A stretch of DNA of 22,088 bases from JAFDVL01 sp043736395 (lineage in GTDB: Bacteria; Acidobacteriota; Blastocatellia; RBC074), in the NCBI GenBank assembly GCA_043736395.1, contig JAYTCQ010000288.1:1-22088 (forward strand), written 5' to 3'. Shown one piece after another: positions 1-7,300 of this stretch. The position numbers were made by a program, and so were the translations under genes. The first letter of the stretch is position 1; each line of letters begins with the position of its first letter. The notes beneath the pieces were generated by a model. The model was not told the DNA's origin, made no database searches, and saw only the letters and a program-made list of their open reading frames with translations.

Positions 1-1
1 G

Positions 2-100
2 TTGATCATGCCGATCGCGATGGAAAAAGGCTTGCGCTTCGCGATCCGTGAAGGCGGTCGCACCGTCGGCGCCGGCACCATTTCTGATATTGTTGAGTAA
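2..100 (+). CDS. tuf: Elongation factor Tu, C-terminal end (partial)
   Basis: The window opens inside this gene; 32 codons and a TAA stop are visible. The readable C-terminus (LIMPIAMEKGLRFAIREGG, then RTVGAGTISDIVE) matches the last beta strand of domain 3 of EF-Tu, the GTPase that delivers aminoacyl-tRNA to the ribosome. The position directly before rpmG, a tRNA-Trp gene, secE and nusG is the usual place of tuf in many bacteria, which supports the call. The GTPase domain lies outside the window, so nothing can be said about start or completeness. Confidence 0.95.
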   Translation: MIMPIAMEKGLRFAIREGGRTVGAGTISDIVE

Positions 101-147
101 TTGAAGCATTAATTGGTTTTACCGATTAATGACGGAGCTAATTTAGA

Positions 148-300
148 ATGCCTAGAGATAACATCACATTAGTTTGCGAAAAGTGCAAAAATAAAAATTA
201 CATGACGACCAAGAACAAAAAGAAAACTCCAACACGTCTGGAATTTAAGAAATTTTGCAATACGTGCCGCGAACACGTGAACCATAAAGAAACCAAATAA
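148..300 (+). CDS. rpmG: 50S ribosomal protein L33, zinc-binding type
   Basis: A 50-residue basic protein of the large ribosomal subunit, starting MPRDNITLVCEKCKNKNY. Two CxxC pairs (C10/C13 and C37/C40) form the zinc-ribbon of the cysteine-containing L33 form; zinc-free paralogues lack them. Length is normal for the family. The start is the ATG 47 nt after the tuf stop, with a GGAG at 133-136 as a somewhat distant ribosome-binding site. It was missed by length-filtered ORF calling but fits exactly between tuf and the tRNA gene, as in many bacteria. Confidence 0.95.
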   Translation: MPRDNITLVCEKCKNKNYMTTKNKKKTPTRLEFKKFCNTCREHVNHKETK

Positions 301-385
301 CGAAGTTGTAATCCATTGAAGCTGTGTCGGGACGCCGAATTGTTCCGTTGCTGAATTCTTCTTTGAACTTTTTAGTCTTTTATTA

Positions 386-461
386 AGGGGTATGGTGTCA
401 ACGGCTAGCACAGCGGTCTCCAAAACCGTTGGTCCGGGTTCGAATCCTGGTACCCCTGCCA
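386..461 (+). tRNA. trnW: tRNA-Trp (anticodon CCA)
   Basis: The cloverleaf folds completely. The acceptor stem AGGGGTA (386-392) pairs with TACCCCT (451-457); the D stem is 395-398 with 408-411. The anticodon stem is 413-417 with 425-429 around loop CTCCAAA, giving anticodon CCA at 420-422. The T stem is 434-438 with 446-450 around TTCGAAT. Discriminator G458 is followed by an encoded CCA (459-461). Placement before secE-nusG is common. Confidence 0.97.
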
Positions 462-477
462 TTTAGATTATTTTGCC

Positions 478-503
478 CCTGAACGCATATTCAGGATGTT
501 TTT
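478..503 (+). terminator. Weak hairpin with T-run after tRNA-Trp
   Basis: CCTGAA (478-483) pairs with TTCAGG (490-495) around a 6-nt loop and is followed by ATGTTTTT. The stem is short and not GC-rich, so it may only mark tRNA 3' processing or partial termination before secE. A second perfect hairpin, CTTACG/CGTAAG (521-536), sits directly before the secE ribosome-binding site. Confidence 0.4.
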
Positions 504-553
504 GAAATGCAAATACCAAACTTACGGCTGCGTAAGGGGAGGGATGCCTGGTA

Positions 554-814
554 ATGTCAATCGAAGAAATACAAAGCGAACCTCCTATGGCTGAAAAGCC
601 ACAAAGCCCGATTGCTCGTCTTAAAAATTTTTATCACGAAACCCGAATTGAAATGACCAAGGTTGCGTGGCCAACGCGTAAAGAAGTCATTGATACCACA
701 ATGGTCGTGATTGTGGCGGTTTTCTTTTTTGGTTTTTTCTTGTTCGGGACCGACATCGTTCTGAAGTACGTGATTGATGGAATTGAATGGGCTGCCAAAA
801 AGGTGTTTTATTAA
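554..814 (+). CDS. secE: Preprotein translocase subunit SecE
   Basis: An 86-residue single-span membrane protein, the clamp subunit of the SecYEG protein-export channel. The N-terminal 30 residues are polar; then comes the amphipathic SecE signature (KNFYHETRIEMTKVAWPTRKEV, residues about 24-45, here including the family's conserved W-P-T/S-R/K element), followed by one hydrophobic membrane segment at about 49-68. This is the short, one-helix form seen outside the Enterobacteria. A purine-rich GGGGAGGG lies 12-19 nt before the ATG. An in-frame ATG at codon 12 is an alternative start. It is followed by nusG, the near-universal partner. Confidence 0.95.
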   Translation: MSIEEIQSEPPMAEKPQSPIARLKNFYHETRIEMTKVAWPTRKEVIDTTMVVIVAVFFFGFFLFGTDIVLKYVIDGIEWAAKKVFY

Positions 815-856
815 GCTGGAATTACGGAGGCTTGCCTTAAACAGGCAGCTTGAGAT

Positions 857-1609
857 ATGACCGAACTCGAAACTGAAGCAACTGAAGCAAAAGAACAATT
901 AGAAACTGAAGAAATTTCAGAAGTTACTGAGGTTCCTGAAGCTGTTGAGGCTGCTGATAATGAAGCTGCTGACACCACTGAAGCTGTTGAGACTTCTGAA
1001 GTTGATGAAGTAGTTACTGAAGTTCCGGTAGAAGCTCAGGTAGAAGCCCGAACAGAATGGTTTATTATTCACACCTATTCAGGCTATGAGCGTAAGGTTC
1101 GCGATAGTCTGAATTCACGCATTGAAGCCTTCAAAATGGCTGACGAGGTGCTTGAGGTTTTGATTCCGACGGAAACGGTTGTGGAAATGCGCGGCTCCAA
1201 ACGAGTGGAAAGTACGCGAATGTTCTTTCCCGGTTATGTCTTGGTTAAACTGGTGACGAATGAACGCGGCGACATCTCAGATAAATCCTGGCACTTGATT
1301 AAGAGTACGCCAAAGGTGACAAGTTTTGTAGGTGGCCAAAAACCAACGCCGCTTACTCCTGAAGAAGTTGATCAAATTGTTCATCACGTAGCTGTCGCGG
1401 CAGAGAAGCCAAAACCAAAATTTACGTTCTCTCGTGGAGAGACGGTACGCATTACGAATGGTCCTTTTACTAGCTTTACGGGAACAGTAGAAGAAGTAAA
1501 TATAGACAAAAGCATGCTTAAGGTTATGGTCACGATTTTTGGTCGTGCAACCCCGGTCGAGTTGGGTTTCCTTGAAGTTGAAAAACTGACCTTTACTGAA
1601 GAAAGTTAA
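857..1609 (+). CDS. nusG: Transcription termination/antitermination protein NusG with acidic N-terminal extension
   Basis: NusG binds the clamp of RNA polymerase through its NGN domain and contacts Rho or ribosomal protein S10 through its KOW domain. The NGN domain starts at about residue 66 (EWFIIHTYSGYERKV) and includes the FFPGYVLVK element; the KOW domain is near the C-terminus (FSRGETVRITNGPF...). The total of 250 residues exceeds the usual 175-190 because residues 1-65 are an acidic, low-complexity segment rich in Glu, Val, Thr and Ala with no Trp, Tyr or Phe. No ATG lies in frame close to the NGN domain, so the extension is probably real. The CGGAGG ribosome-binding-like site (825-830) is 26 nt from the ATG; a TGCCT/AGGCA hairpin (833-847) in between would shorten that distance. 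Confidence 0.93.
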   Translation: MTELETEATEAKEQLETEEISEVTEVPEAVEAADNEAADTTEAVETSEVDEVVTEVPVEAQVEARTEWFIIHTYSGYERKVRDSLNSRIEAFKMADEVLEVLIPTETVVEMRGSKRVESTRMFFPGYVLVKLVTNERGDISDKSWHLIKSTPKVTSFVGGQKPTPLTPEEVDQIVHHVAVAAEKPKPKFTFSRGETVRITNGPFTSFTGTVEEVNIDKSMLKVMVTIFGRATPVELGFLEVEKLTFTEES

Positions 1610-1672
1610 TAGGTAATAAGACAGTCTTCAGGTTGACTGATCGCTGATCTCAAATTACCAAGTGTTACTATT

Positions 1673-2098
1673 ATGGCTAAGAAGATTACAAGTTATATTA
1701 AGCTCCAAGTCTCTGCTGGTAAAGCAAATCCGGCGCCTCCAATCGGTACGGCACTCGGCCCGCAAGGCGTCAATATCATGGAGTTTTGCAAGCAGTTTAA
1801 TGCGAAAACTGCCAACATGGGAGATATTAAAATCCCGGTTGTCATTACAGTTTACGCAGATCGCTCTTTTACCTTCATTACGAAGACCCCGCCGGCGGCT
1901 GATTTATTAAAGAAAGTCTTAGGGCTTACGAAAGGTTCCGGAAAACCGAACCGTGATAAGATCGGAACGGTTACGCGGGCACAGATCGAAGAAATTGCAA
2001 AAACCAAATTACCAGATTTGAATACTACCAATCTGGATTCGGCAATTCGAACCATTGAAGGCACTGCCAAAAGCATGGGATTGCAAATTAAAGATTAG
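1673..2098 (+). CDS. rplK: 50S ribosomal protein L11
   Basis: A 141-residue protein of normal family length. The N-terminal domain shows PAPPIGTALGPQGVNIMEFC (residues about 21-40), the hallmark of L11; the C-terminal domain, which binds 23S rRNA in the GTPase-associated centre, carries KGSGKPNRDKIGTVTR. L11 with L10/L12 recruits translation factors. The start ATG is preceded by no strong Shine-Dalgarno sequence, so translation may be coupled or structured; the 63-nt gap after nusG holds no terminator. It is co-directional with rplA. Confidence 0.97.
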   Translation: MAKKITSYIKLQVSAGKANPAPPIGTALGPQGVNIMEFCKQFNAKTANMGDIKIPVVITVYADRSFTFITKTPPAADLLKKVLGLTKGSGKPNRDKIGTVTRAQIEEIAKTKLPDLNTTNLDSAIRTIEGTAKSMGLQIKD

Positions 2099-2187
2099 TC
2101 TTCATCATTCACTGTTCTAAGAGGGAGTAACAAAGCTCTTCACTGATTTGAAGCCGCTACGTTACGTTAACACCTGAAAGGAAAATC

Positions 2188-2877
2188 ATGGCTGGAAAAA
2201 AATTTAAAGCAGCGGTAGCGCAGGTTGACCTCGCTAAGTTGTATTCACTTACTGATGCGCTTGAGCTAGTCAAAAAAGTAGCCTTTGCGAAATTCGATGA
2301 AACTGTTGAATTGACAATGGTTTTGGGTGTTGACCCGCGCAAGGCTGATCAATTGGTGCGCGGTACAATTGTATTGCCGCACGGTTTGGGAAAAAACAAA
2401 AAAGTTGCTGTCATCGCTGGTGGCGACAAAGCAAAAGAAGCGCTTGACGCGGGTGCCGATGAAGTCGGAGCCGAAGATTTGGTCGAAAAGATCAAAGGCG
2501 GATATACCGATTTTGATGCTTTAATTGCGACTCCCGATATGATGCGTCTGGTTGGAGCATTGGGTAAAGTACTTGGGCCTCGCGGCTTAATGCCTAATCC
2601 GAAGACGGGAACCGTGACCGCTGATGTGACGACTGCTATCAGAGAAACCAAAGCTGGTAAAGTCGAATATCGTGTCGATAAAACAGGCGTTATTCACGTC
2701 GGTGTCGGGAAGGTTTCATTCCCTTCCGATAAATTACTTGAGAATACCAAAGCATTGATTGATGCAGTGGTGAAGGCCAAGCCTTCGACCGCGAAGGGCA
2801 AATACGTTAAGAAAATCAATGTTGCTTCAACCATGGGCCCTGGCGTCTTAGTTGATAACGGTTCGGTCGGAGCATAA
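2188..2877 (+). CDS. rplA: 50S ribosomal protein L1
   Basis: A 229-residue protein, the usual length of bacterial L1, which forms the mobile L1 stalk that helps tRNA leave the E site. Family landmarks are VDPRKADQLVRGTIVLPHG (about 49-67), GPRGLMPNPKTGTVT (about 130-144) and TMGPGV near the C-terminus. In other bacteria L1 represses its own mRNA; the 89-nt gap after rplK (2099-2187) is where such a site could lie, but I could not identify one with confidence. The ribosome-binding site GAAAGGA sits 6 nt before the ATG. Confidence 0.97.
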   Translation: MAGKKFKAAVAQVDLAKLYSLTDALELVKKVAFAKFDETVELTMVLGVDPRKADQLVRGTIVLPHGLGKNKKVAVIAGGDKAKEALDAGADEVGAEDLVEKIKGGYTDFDALIATPDMMRLVGALGKVLGPRGLMPNPKTGTVTADVTTAIRETKAGKVEYRVDKTGVIHVGVGKVSFPSDKLLENTKALIDAVVKAKPSTAKGKYVKKINVASTMGPGVLVDNGSVGA

Positions 2878-2906
2878 CGCAAACAGAAGATTTATAGAGT
2901 GCTAAC

Positions 2907-3428
2907 ATGAAAACCAAAATTCAAAAGCAAAGTGAAATTGAGATTCTGAATACGGAATTTGCGAAATCGAATCACGCAATTGTGGTTCATTATCAGGGCA
3001 TAACCGTCGAAAAGGATTGGTCGTTGCGTGATGAAGCGCGCGCCGCCAACTTCGGCTATCGTGTCATCAAGAATAAGTTGGCACAAAGAGCTGTCGTAGG
3101 GACCCCGCTCGAAAGCCTGAAAGATCATTTCGTCGGGCCGACCGCAATTGCTTATAGTGACAGCGACCCGGTCAGCATTGCCAAGGTTCTCAGCAAATTC
3201 GCCAAAGAAAATCCAAAATTTTCTTTTAAGGGCGGAGTTGTTGAAGGCCGCGCCATTACAGTGAATGAAATTGCTGATGTCGCCGCGTTGCCATCGAAGG
3301 AAGAATTAATCAGCCGCATTATGTACCTGTTGAATTCAGGCGCACAAAGAATGGCTGTCGCGCTCAATGGTGTTTCACGTAATCTGGCAGTTGTGGCCAG
3401 TGAAATCGCTAAACAAAAAAGCGCTTAG
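2907..3428 (+). CDS. rplJ: 50S ribosomal protein L10
   Basis: A 173-residue protein of normal L10 length, the stalk base that binds L11-region rRNA with its N-terminal domain and L7/L12 dimers with its C-terminal helix. The N-terminus (MKTKIQKQSEIEILNTEFAK, then HAIVVHYQGITVEKDWSLRD) and the middle FKGGVVEGRAITVNEI are typical. Only 29 nt separate it from rplA, too little for the long L10 autoregulatory leader known from E. coli and Bacillus, so control must be elsewhere or absent. Confidence 0.95.
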   Translation: MKTKIQKQSEIEILNTEFAKSNHAIVVHYQGITVEKDWSLRDEARAANFGYRVIKNKLAQRAVVGTPLESLKDHFVGPTAIAYSDSDPVSIAKVLSKFAKENPKFSFKGGVVEGRAITVNEIADVAALPSKEELISRIMYLLNSGAQRMAVALNGVSRNLAVVASEIAKQKSA

Positions 3429-3483
3429 ATTTTTAAATTTTCAATTGGAATGCATTCGATTGAAAGAAATGATTTTTGATAGT

Positions 3484-3609
3484 GGTCGCTAACGCGTGTC
3501 AGTGCGCGACCCACAGATCGGTTTTGGAGTGATGCCCGAATGCGATCTTTAGCGCGTCGTTTAATTTCGACGCAAGACCATTAACTCTATTCAGGCTTTG
3601 CCGCCTGAA
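3484..3609 (+). promoter_or_regulatory. Structured rplJ-rplL spacer with two perfect hairpins
   Basis: The 200-nt spacer between rplJ and rplL is long for this gene pair. It contains GCGTCG/CGACGC (3554-3559 with 3568-3573) and TTCAGGC/GCCTGAA (3590-3596 with 3603-3609); the latter ends 19 nt before the rplL start. A weaker GTCGC/GCGAC pair encloses the sequence before them. No T-run follows, so these are not intrinsic terminators; a role in mRNA processing or in raising L7/L12 output relative to L10 is inference. Confidence 0.4.
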
Positions 3610-3628
3610 CAATCTGGAAATAAAGAAT

Positions 3629-4006
3629 ATGTCAGACAAATTACAAGGTATTGTTGACCAAATTAAGGAATTAACCCTTCTTGATGCTTCAAATTTAGTG
3701 AAGATGTTAGAAGAAACTTTCGGTGTTTCCGCAGCAGCGGCTTCAGTGGCAGCAGCTCCGGCAGCAGTTGGTGCGGCTCCAGTTGAAGAAGAAAAAGATG
3801 AGTTTACCGTCATGCTCACCTCTGCGGGTGCAGCCAAAATTAACGTCATCAAAGTCGTTCGTGAAATCACCGGTCTCGGTTTGAAAGAAGCGAAAGATTT
3901 GGTTGATGCTGCTCCGAAGGCGGTCAAAGAAGGCGTCACGAAAGATGAAGCTGAACAAATCAAAACCAAGCTTACAGAAGCTGGTGCATCAGTTGAACTT
4001 AAGTAG
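3629..4006 (+). CDS. rplL: 50S ribosomal protein L7/L12
   Basis: A 125-residue acidic protein, present in several copies per ribosome as the factor-recruiting stalk. Order: N-terminal dimerisation helices (residues 1-35), an Ala/Val/Pro-rich flexible hinge (about 38-52, AAASVAAAPAAVGAAPV), and the C-terminal domain with the EKDEFTVML start and the conserved KVVREITGLGLKEAKDLV helix-turn that contacts EF-G and EF-Tu. Length and layout are standard. Start chosen at the ATG with a purine-rich GGAAATAAAG just upstream. Confidence 0.97.
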   Translation: MSDKLQGIVDQIKELTLLDASNLVKMLEETFGVSAAAASVAAAPAAVGAAPVEEEKDEFTVMLTSAGAAKINVIKVVREITGLGLKEAKDLVDAAPKAVKEGVTKDEAEQIKTKLTEAGASVELK

Positions 4007-4043
4007 TTCATTTGAGATTGTTAGTGTTTTAAGGTAACCTACA

Positions 4044-4078
4044 GAGTGCTGAGTGAAGTTGAGCTTCGCTCAGCACTC
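4044..4078 (+). terminator. Strong hairpin (attenuator-like) after rplL
   Basis: GAGTGCTGAG pairs with CTCAGCACTC, continued through a G-T pair and GAAG/CTTC, giving a 15-bp stem with a 5-nt TTGAG loop. It is followed by ATTAATTAATTT and not by a clean T-run, so it fits an attenuator or RNase III-type processing hairpin better than a full terminator. The same position in E. coli carries an attenuator that lowers rpoBC relative to rplL (established there, inferred here). Confidence 0.65.
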
Positions 4079-4216
4079 ATTAATTAATTTAAGTAACACG
4101 AAATTATCTTGATTTACACTACAAGCGCTTTAGTTTTTTCAGTCCCTCAATTAGTTCTGGGGGTAAGGGAATCAGAAAGATTCATACAACTGTATTAATA
4201 ATTAAACTGCATGACT

Positions 4217-4252
4217 GCGGCTAAGGCGTACTATTATCGCCAAGCCGCTTTT
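4217..4252 (+). terminator. Second hairpin before rpoB, with short T-run
   Basis: GCGGCT (4217-4222) pairs with AGCCGC (4243-4248), with an inner GGCG/CGCC pair offset by a small asymmetric loop, followed by TTTT (4249-4252). Together with the hairpin 140 nt upstream it would make a two-step barrier between rplL and rpoB. A further small hairpin (4296-4314) lies just before the chosen rpoB start. The 330 nt between rplL and rpoB hold no other gene. Confidence 0.45.
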
Positions 4253-4336
4253 GGTGTTTACATTCGCAATTGTTAGGCAGAAATGCTAAGAGGGCGCACG
4301 CGAAATTTGCGTGCCTTACCAACGGGAATGACCGCA

Positions 4337-7300
4337 ATGGCAAATAACGAATTGATTGCTTTAAGTACAGCTAATGGGCCGCGCTACGATTTCTCAAAGA
4401 TTCGTACCGCCGTCAGAATTCCAAACTTAATTGAAGTACAGCGTGAAAGTTATGATCGCTTTCTTCAAATGGATATGTTGCCGCCTGAACGTGACAGTAC
4501 AGGATTGCAAGCCGTCTTTAAATCTACTTTTCCAATTGCTGATTTTCGTGATGTCTCTTCGCTGGAATTCGTTGAGTACCGGATCGGTAACTGGACTTGT
4601 AAATGTGGACAATTACAAGGATTACACCATTTACGTTCAAATTGTAAAAACTGCGCCGCCGTCATTAAGGTGAATCCCTTTTCATCTGAAGATGTGATGT
4701 GCGGAGACTGCGGAACTTACAATAAGAACGTCGTCATCGTTTGCGATAACTGCGGTGAACCAGTCGGGCTTAAACACAAATACGATGTAAATGAGTGTCA
4801 GGAACGGGGGATGACCTATTCGGTTCCACTCCACGTTAAGATTCGACTCACGGTCTGGGACAAAGATGAGGAAACTCACCACAAATCCATTCGCGATATT
4901 AAGGAAGAAGAAGTGTATTTCGGTGATTTGCCGCTGATGACTGCGAATGGAACTTTCATCATTAACGGTACTGAGCGCGTCATCGTTTCGCAGCTTCATC
5001 GTTCACCGGGAGTATTTTTTGAGAGTGCCGAAAATAAAACGTATTTCCTTGGCAAAGTTATTCCGTATCGCGGTTCATGGGTAGAATTTGAGTACGATTC
5101 TAAAAATCTTCTGTATGTTCGGATTGACCGCAAACGAAAATTCCTGGCGACGATTTTTCTGCGCGCTCTGGGTCTAAAGAGTGACGAGGAAATTCTCAAG
5201 GCTTTCTATCAGGTTGATACCATTAGAGCTAATGCCGGTCAGCTTTTCTGGCAAGTCAGTAAGAACGTTATCGGCCTGCGAGTTTCGCATGAAATCAAAG
5301 ATAAAAAAGGCGAGGTACTGGTCAAGAACGGCAAGAAAATTACCAGCTCCGCATACGAAGCGATCATTGCAGCGGGAGTTAAGGAAATAGAAGTACAGGT
5401 TAGTGATCTCGAAGGAGCATTCGTTCTCAGTGATTTGGTAGACAACACGACAGGCGAAGTTCTGGCTGAAAGCAATACGACTTTAACGCCGGAAACAATT
5501 GCGAAATTGGCTGAAGCCGGAGTGGACACGCTGGAAATCTTCTTCCCTGAAAAAGATGATGCCGGCCCGGTCATGAGCAACACTGTTCGTAAGGATTCCA
5601 TCAAGTCGCATCACGAGGCGTTGATTGAAATTTATCGCAAGATGCGTCCCGGCGATCCGCCGACTTTAGATACTTCAAAAGCATTGTTTGAAGGCATGTT
5701 CTTTGATCCGCGCAAGTTTGATTTTTCACGTGTTGGTCGTCTGAAATCAAATATCAAACTGGGCTATCCGGAACGGGATCGTCTCGACGATTTATTATTC
5801 TCGCCACAGGATTTTTATAACGTAATTGACTACGTTTTAAAGCTGAAAAAGGTCAGTGGCGAAGTCAAATTGCCGGATGGTCGTAGCATTTTCTACAGCG
5901 ACGATGACATTGATCATTTGGGAAATCGTCGTGTTCGCGCGGTTGGTGAATTGCTTGAGAATCAATTCCGACTCGGTTTAGTCCGAATGGAACGCGCCAT
6001 CAAAGAGAAGATGTCCATCCATCAGGAAATGCAAACTGCGATGCCGCGTGATTTGATCAACGCGAAGCCTGTCATGGCGGCGGTTCGTGAATTCTTCGGA
6101 TCATCGCAACTCTCTCAGTTTATGGATCAAACGAATCCATTGTCTGAGATCACGCACAAGCGTCGTCTTTCAGCGCTTGGACCAGGTGGTCTATCGCGTG
6201 AACGCGCCGGTTTTGAAGTCCGCGACGTGCATACTACCCACTATGGTCGTATCTGCCCGATTGAAACCCCTGAAGGGCCGAATATCGGATTGATTTCTTC
6301 GCTTTCATGTTTTGCGCGCATCAATGAATTCGGATTTATCGAATCACCATATCGTCGGGTTCTTGATGGTCGTGTGATTGACTACTTACTAATTCATAAT
6401 CCGGGAGATACCAGCCTGAAAGCAGGGGATCACGTTCCCGAGGAAGTGTTAGAGAAAGCCAATAAAAAAGTTGGCGATGGCAAATTGGCAACATATGAGC
6501 CGTACCCATTTTATCTTTCGGCTTGGGAAGAAGATAAATACATCATCGGCCAAGCGAATATTGAGCTGGATAAAGACGGACACATTGTCAGCGAACGCGT
6601 CAATGCTCGTCAGGCAGGAGAATTTATTCTGACCACGCGCGGGGAACTCCAGTATATGGACGTTTCTCCAAAACAGCTCGTTTCAGTTGCCGCGTCATTG
6701 ATTCCATTCCTCGAAAACGACGACGCGAACCGCGCCTTGATGGGATCGAACATGCAGCGTCAAGCCGTACCGTTATTGCGTGCGCAAGCACCGTTCATCG
6801 GAACTGGAATGGAAAAAGTTACCGCGCAGGATTCAGGTGCGGTAGTGATTGCTCGACGTGACGGCATCGTAGATGTTGTTGACTCCGAGCGTATCATCAT
6901 CAAAGCCGATCACAACGTAGACGGTACGCTTTCACGCGAAGTGACGGCGGACATTTATCCGCTGATCAAATTCAAACGCTCGAACCAAAACACCTGCATC
7001 AACCAAAAGCCCATCGTGCGCAAAGGTGATCGGGTAGTGAAGGGACAAGTGGTAGCTGACGGGCCGTGCACGGAAGGCGGCGAATTGGCGCTGGGACGTA
7101 ACGTTCTGGTTTCATTTATGCCGTGGCGCGGATATAACTTCGAAGACGCGATTTTGATCTCTGAAAAGATGGTCAAGAACGATTACTACACTTCAATTCA
7201 CGTTGAAGAATTAGAAATCGAAGCGCGTGATACGAAGCTTGGACCGGAAGAAATTACCCGCGATATTCCAAACGTTGGCGAAGCCGCTTTACGCGACCTC

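Noticed and set aside
169..462. Open frame on the - strand across rpmG and the tRNA gene
   Set aside because: It overlaps rpmG and a complete tRNA-Trp; no protein family is recognisable.
1662..1910. Open frame overlapping the start of rplK in another frame
   Set aside because: Shadow of rplK, with low-complexity Leu/Arg/Ser composition.
4283..4336. Longer rpoB start
   Set aside because: The extra residues (MLRGRTRNLRALPTG) are not RpoB-like and overlap a 6-bp hairpin at 4296-4314; the ATG at 4337 leads into conserved sequence.
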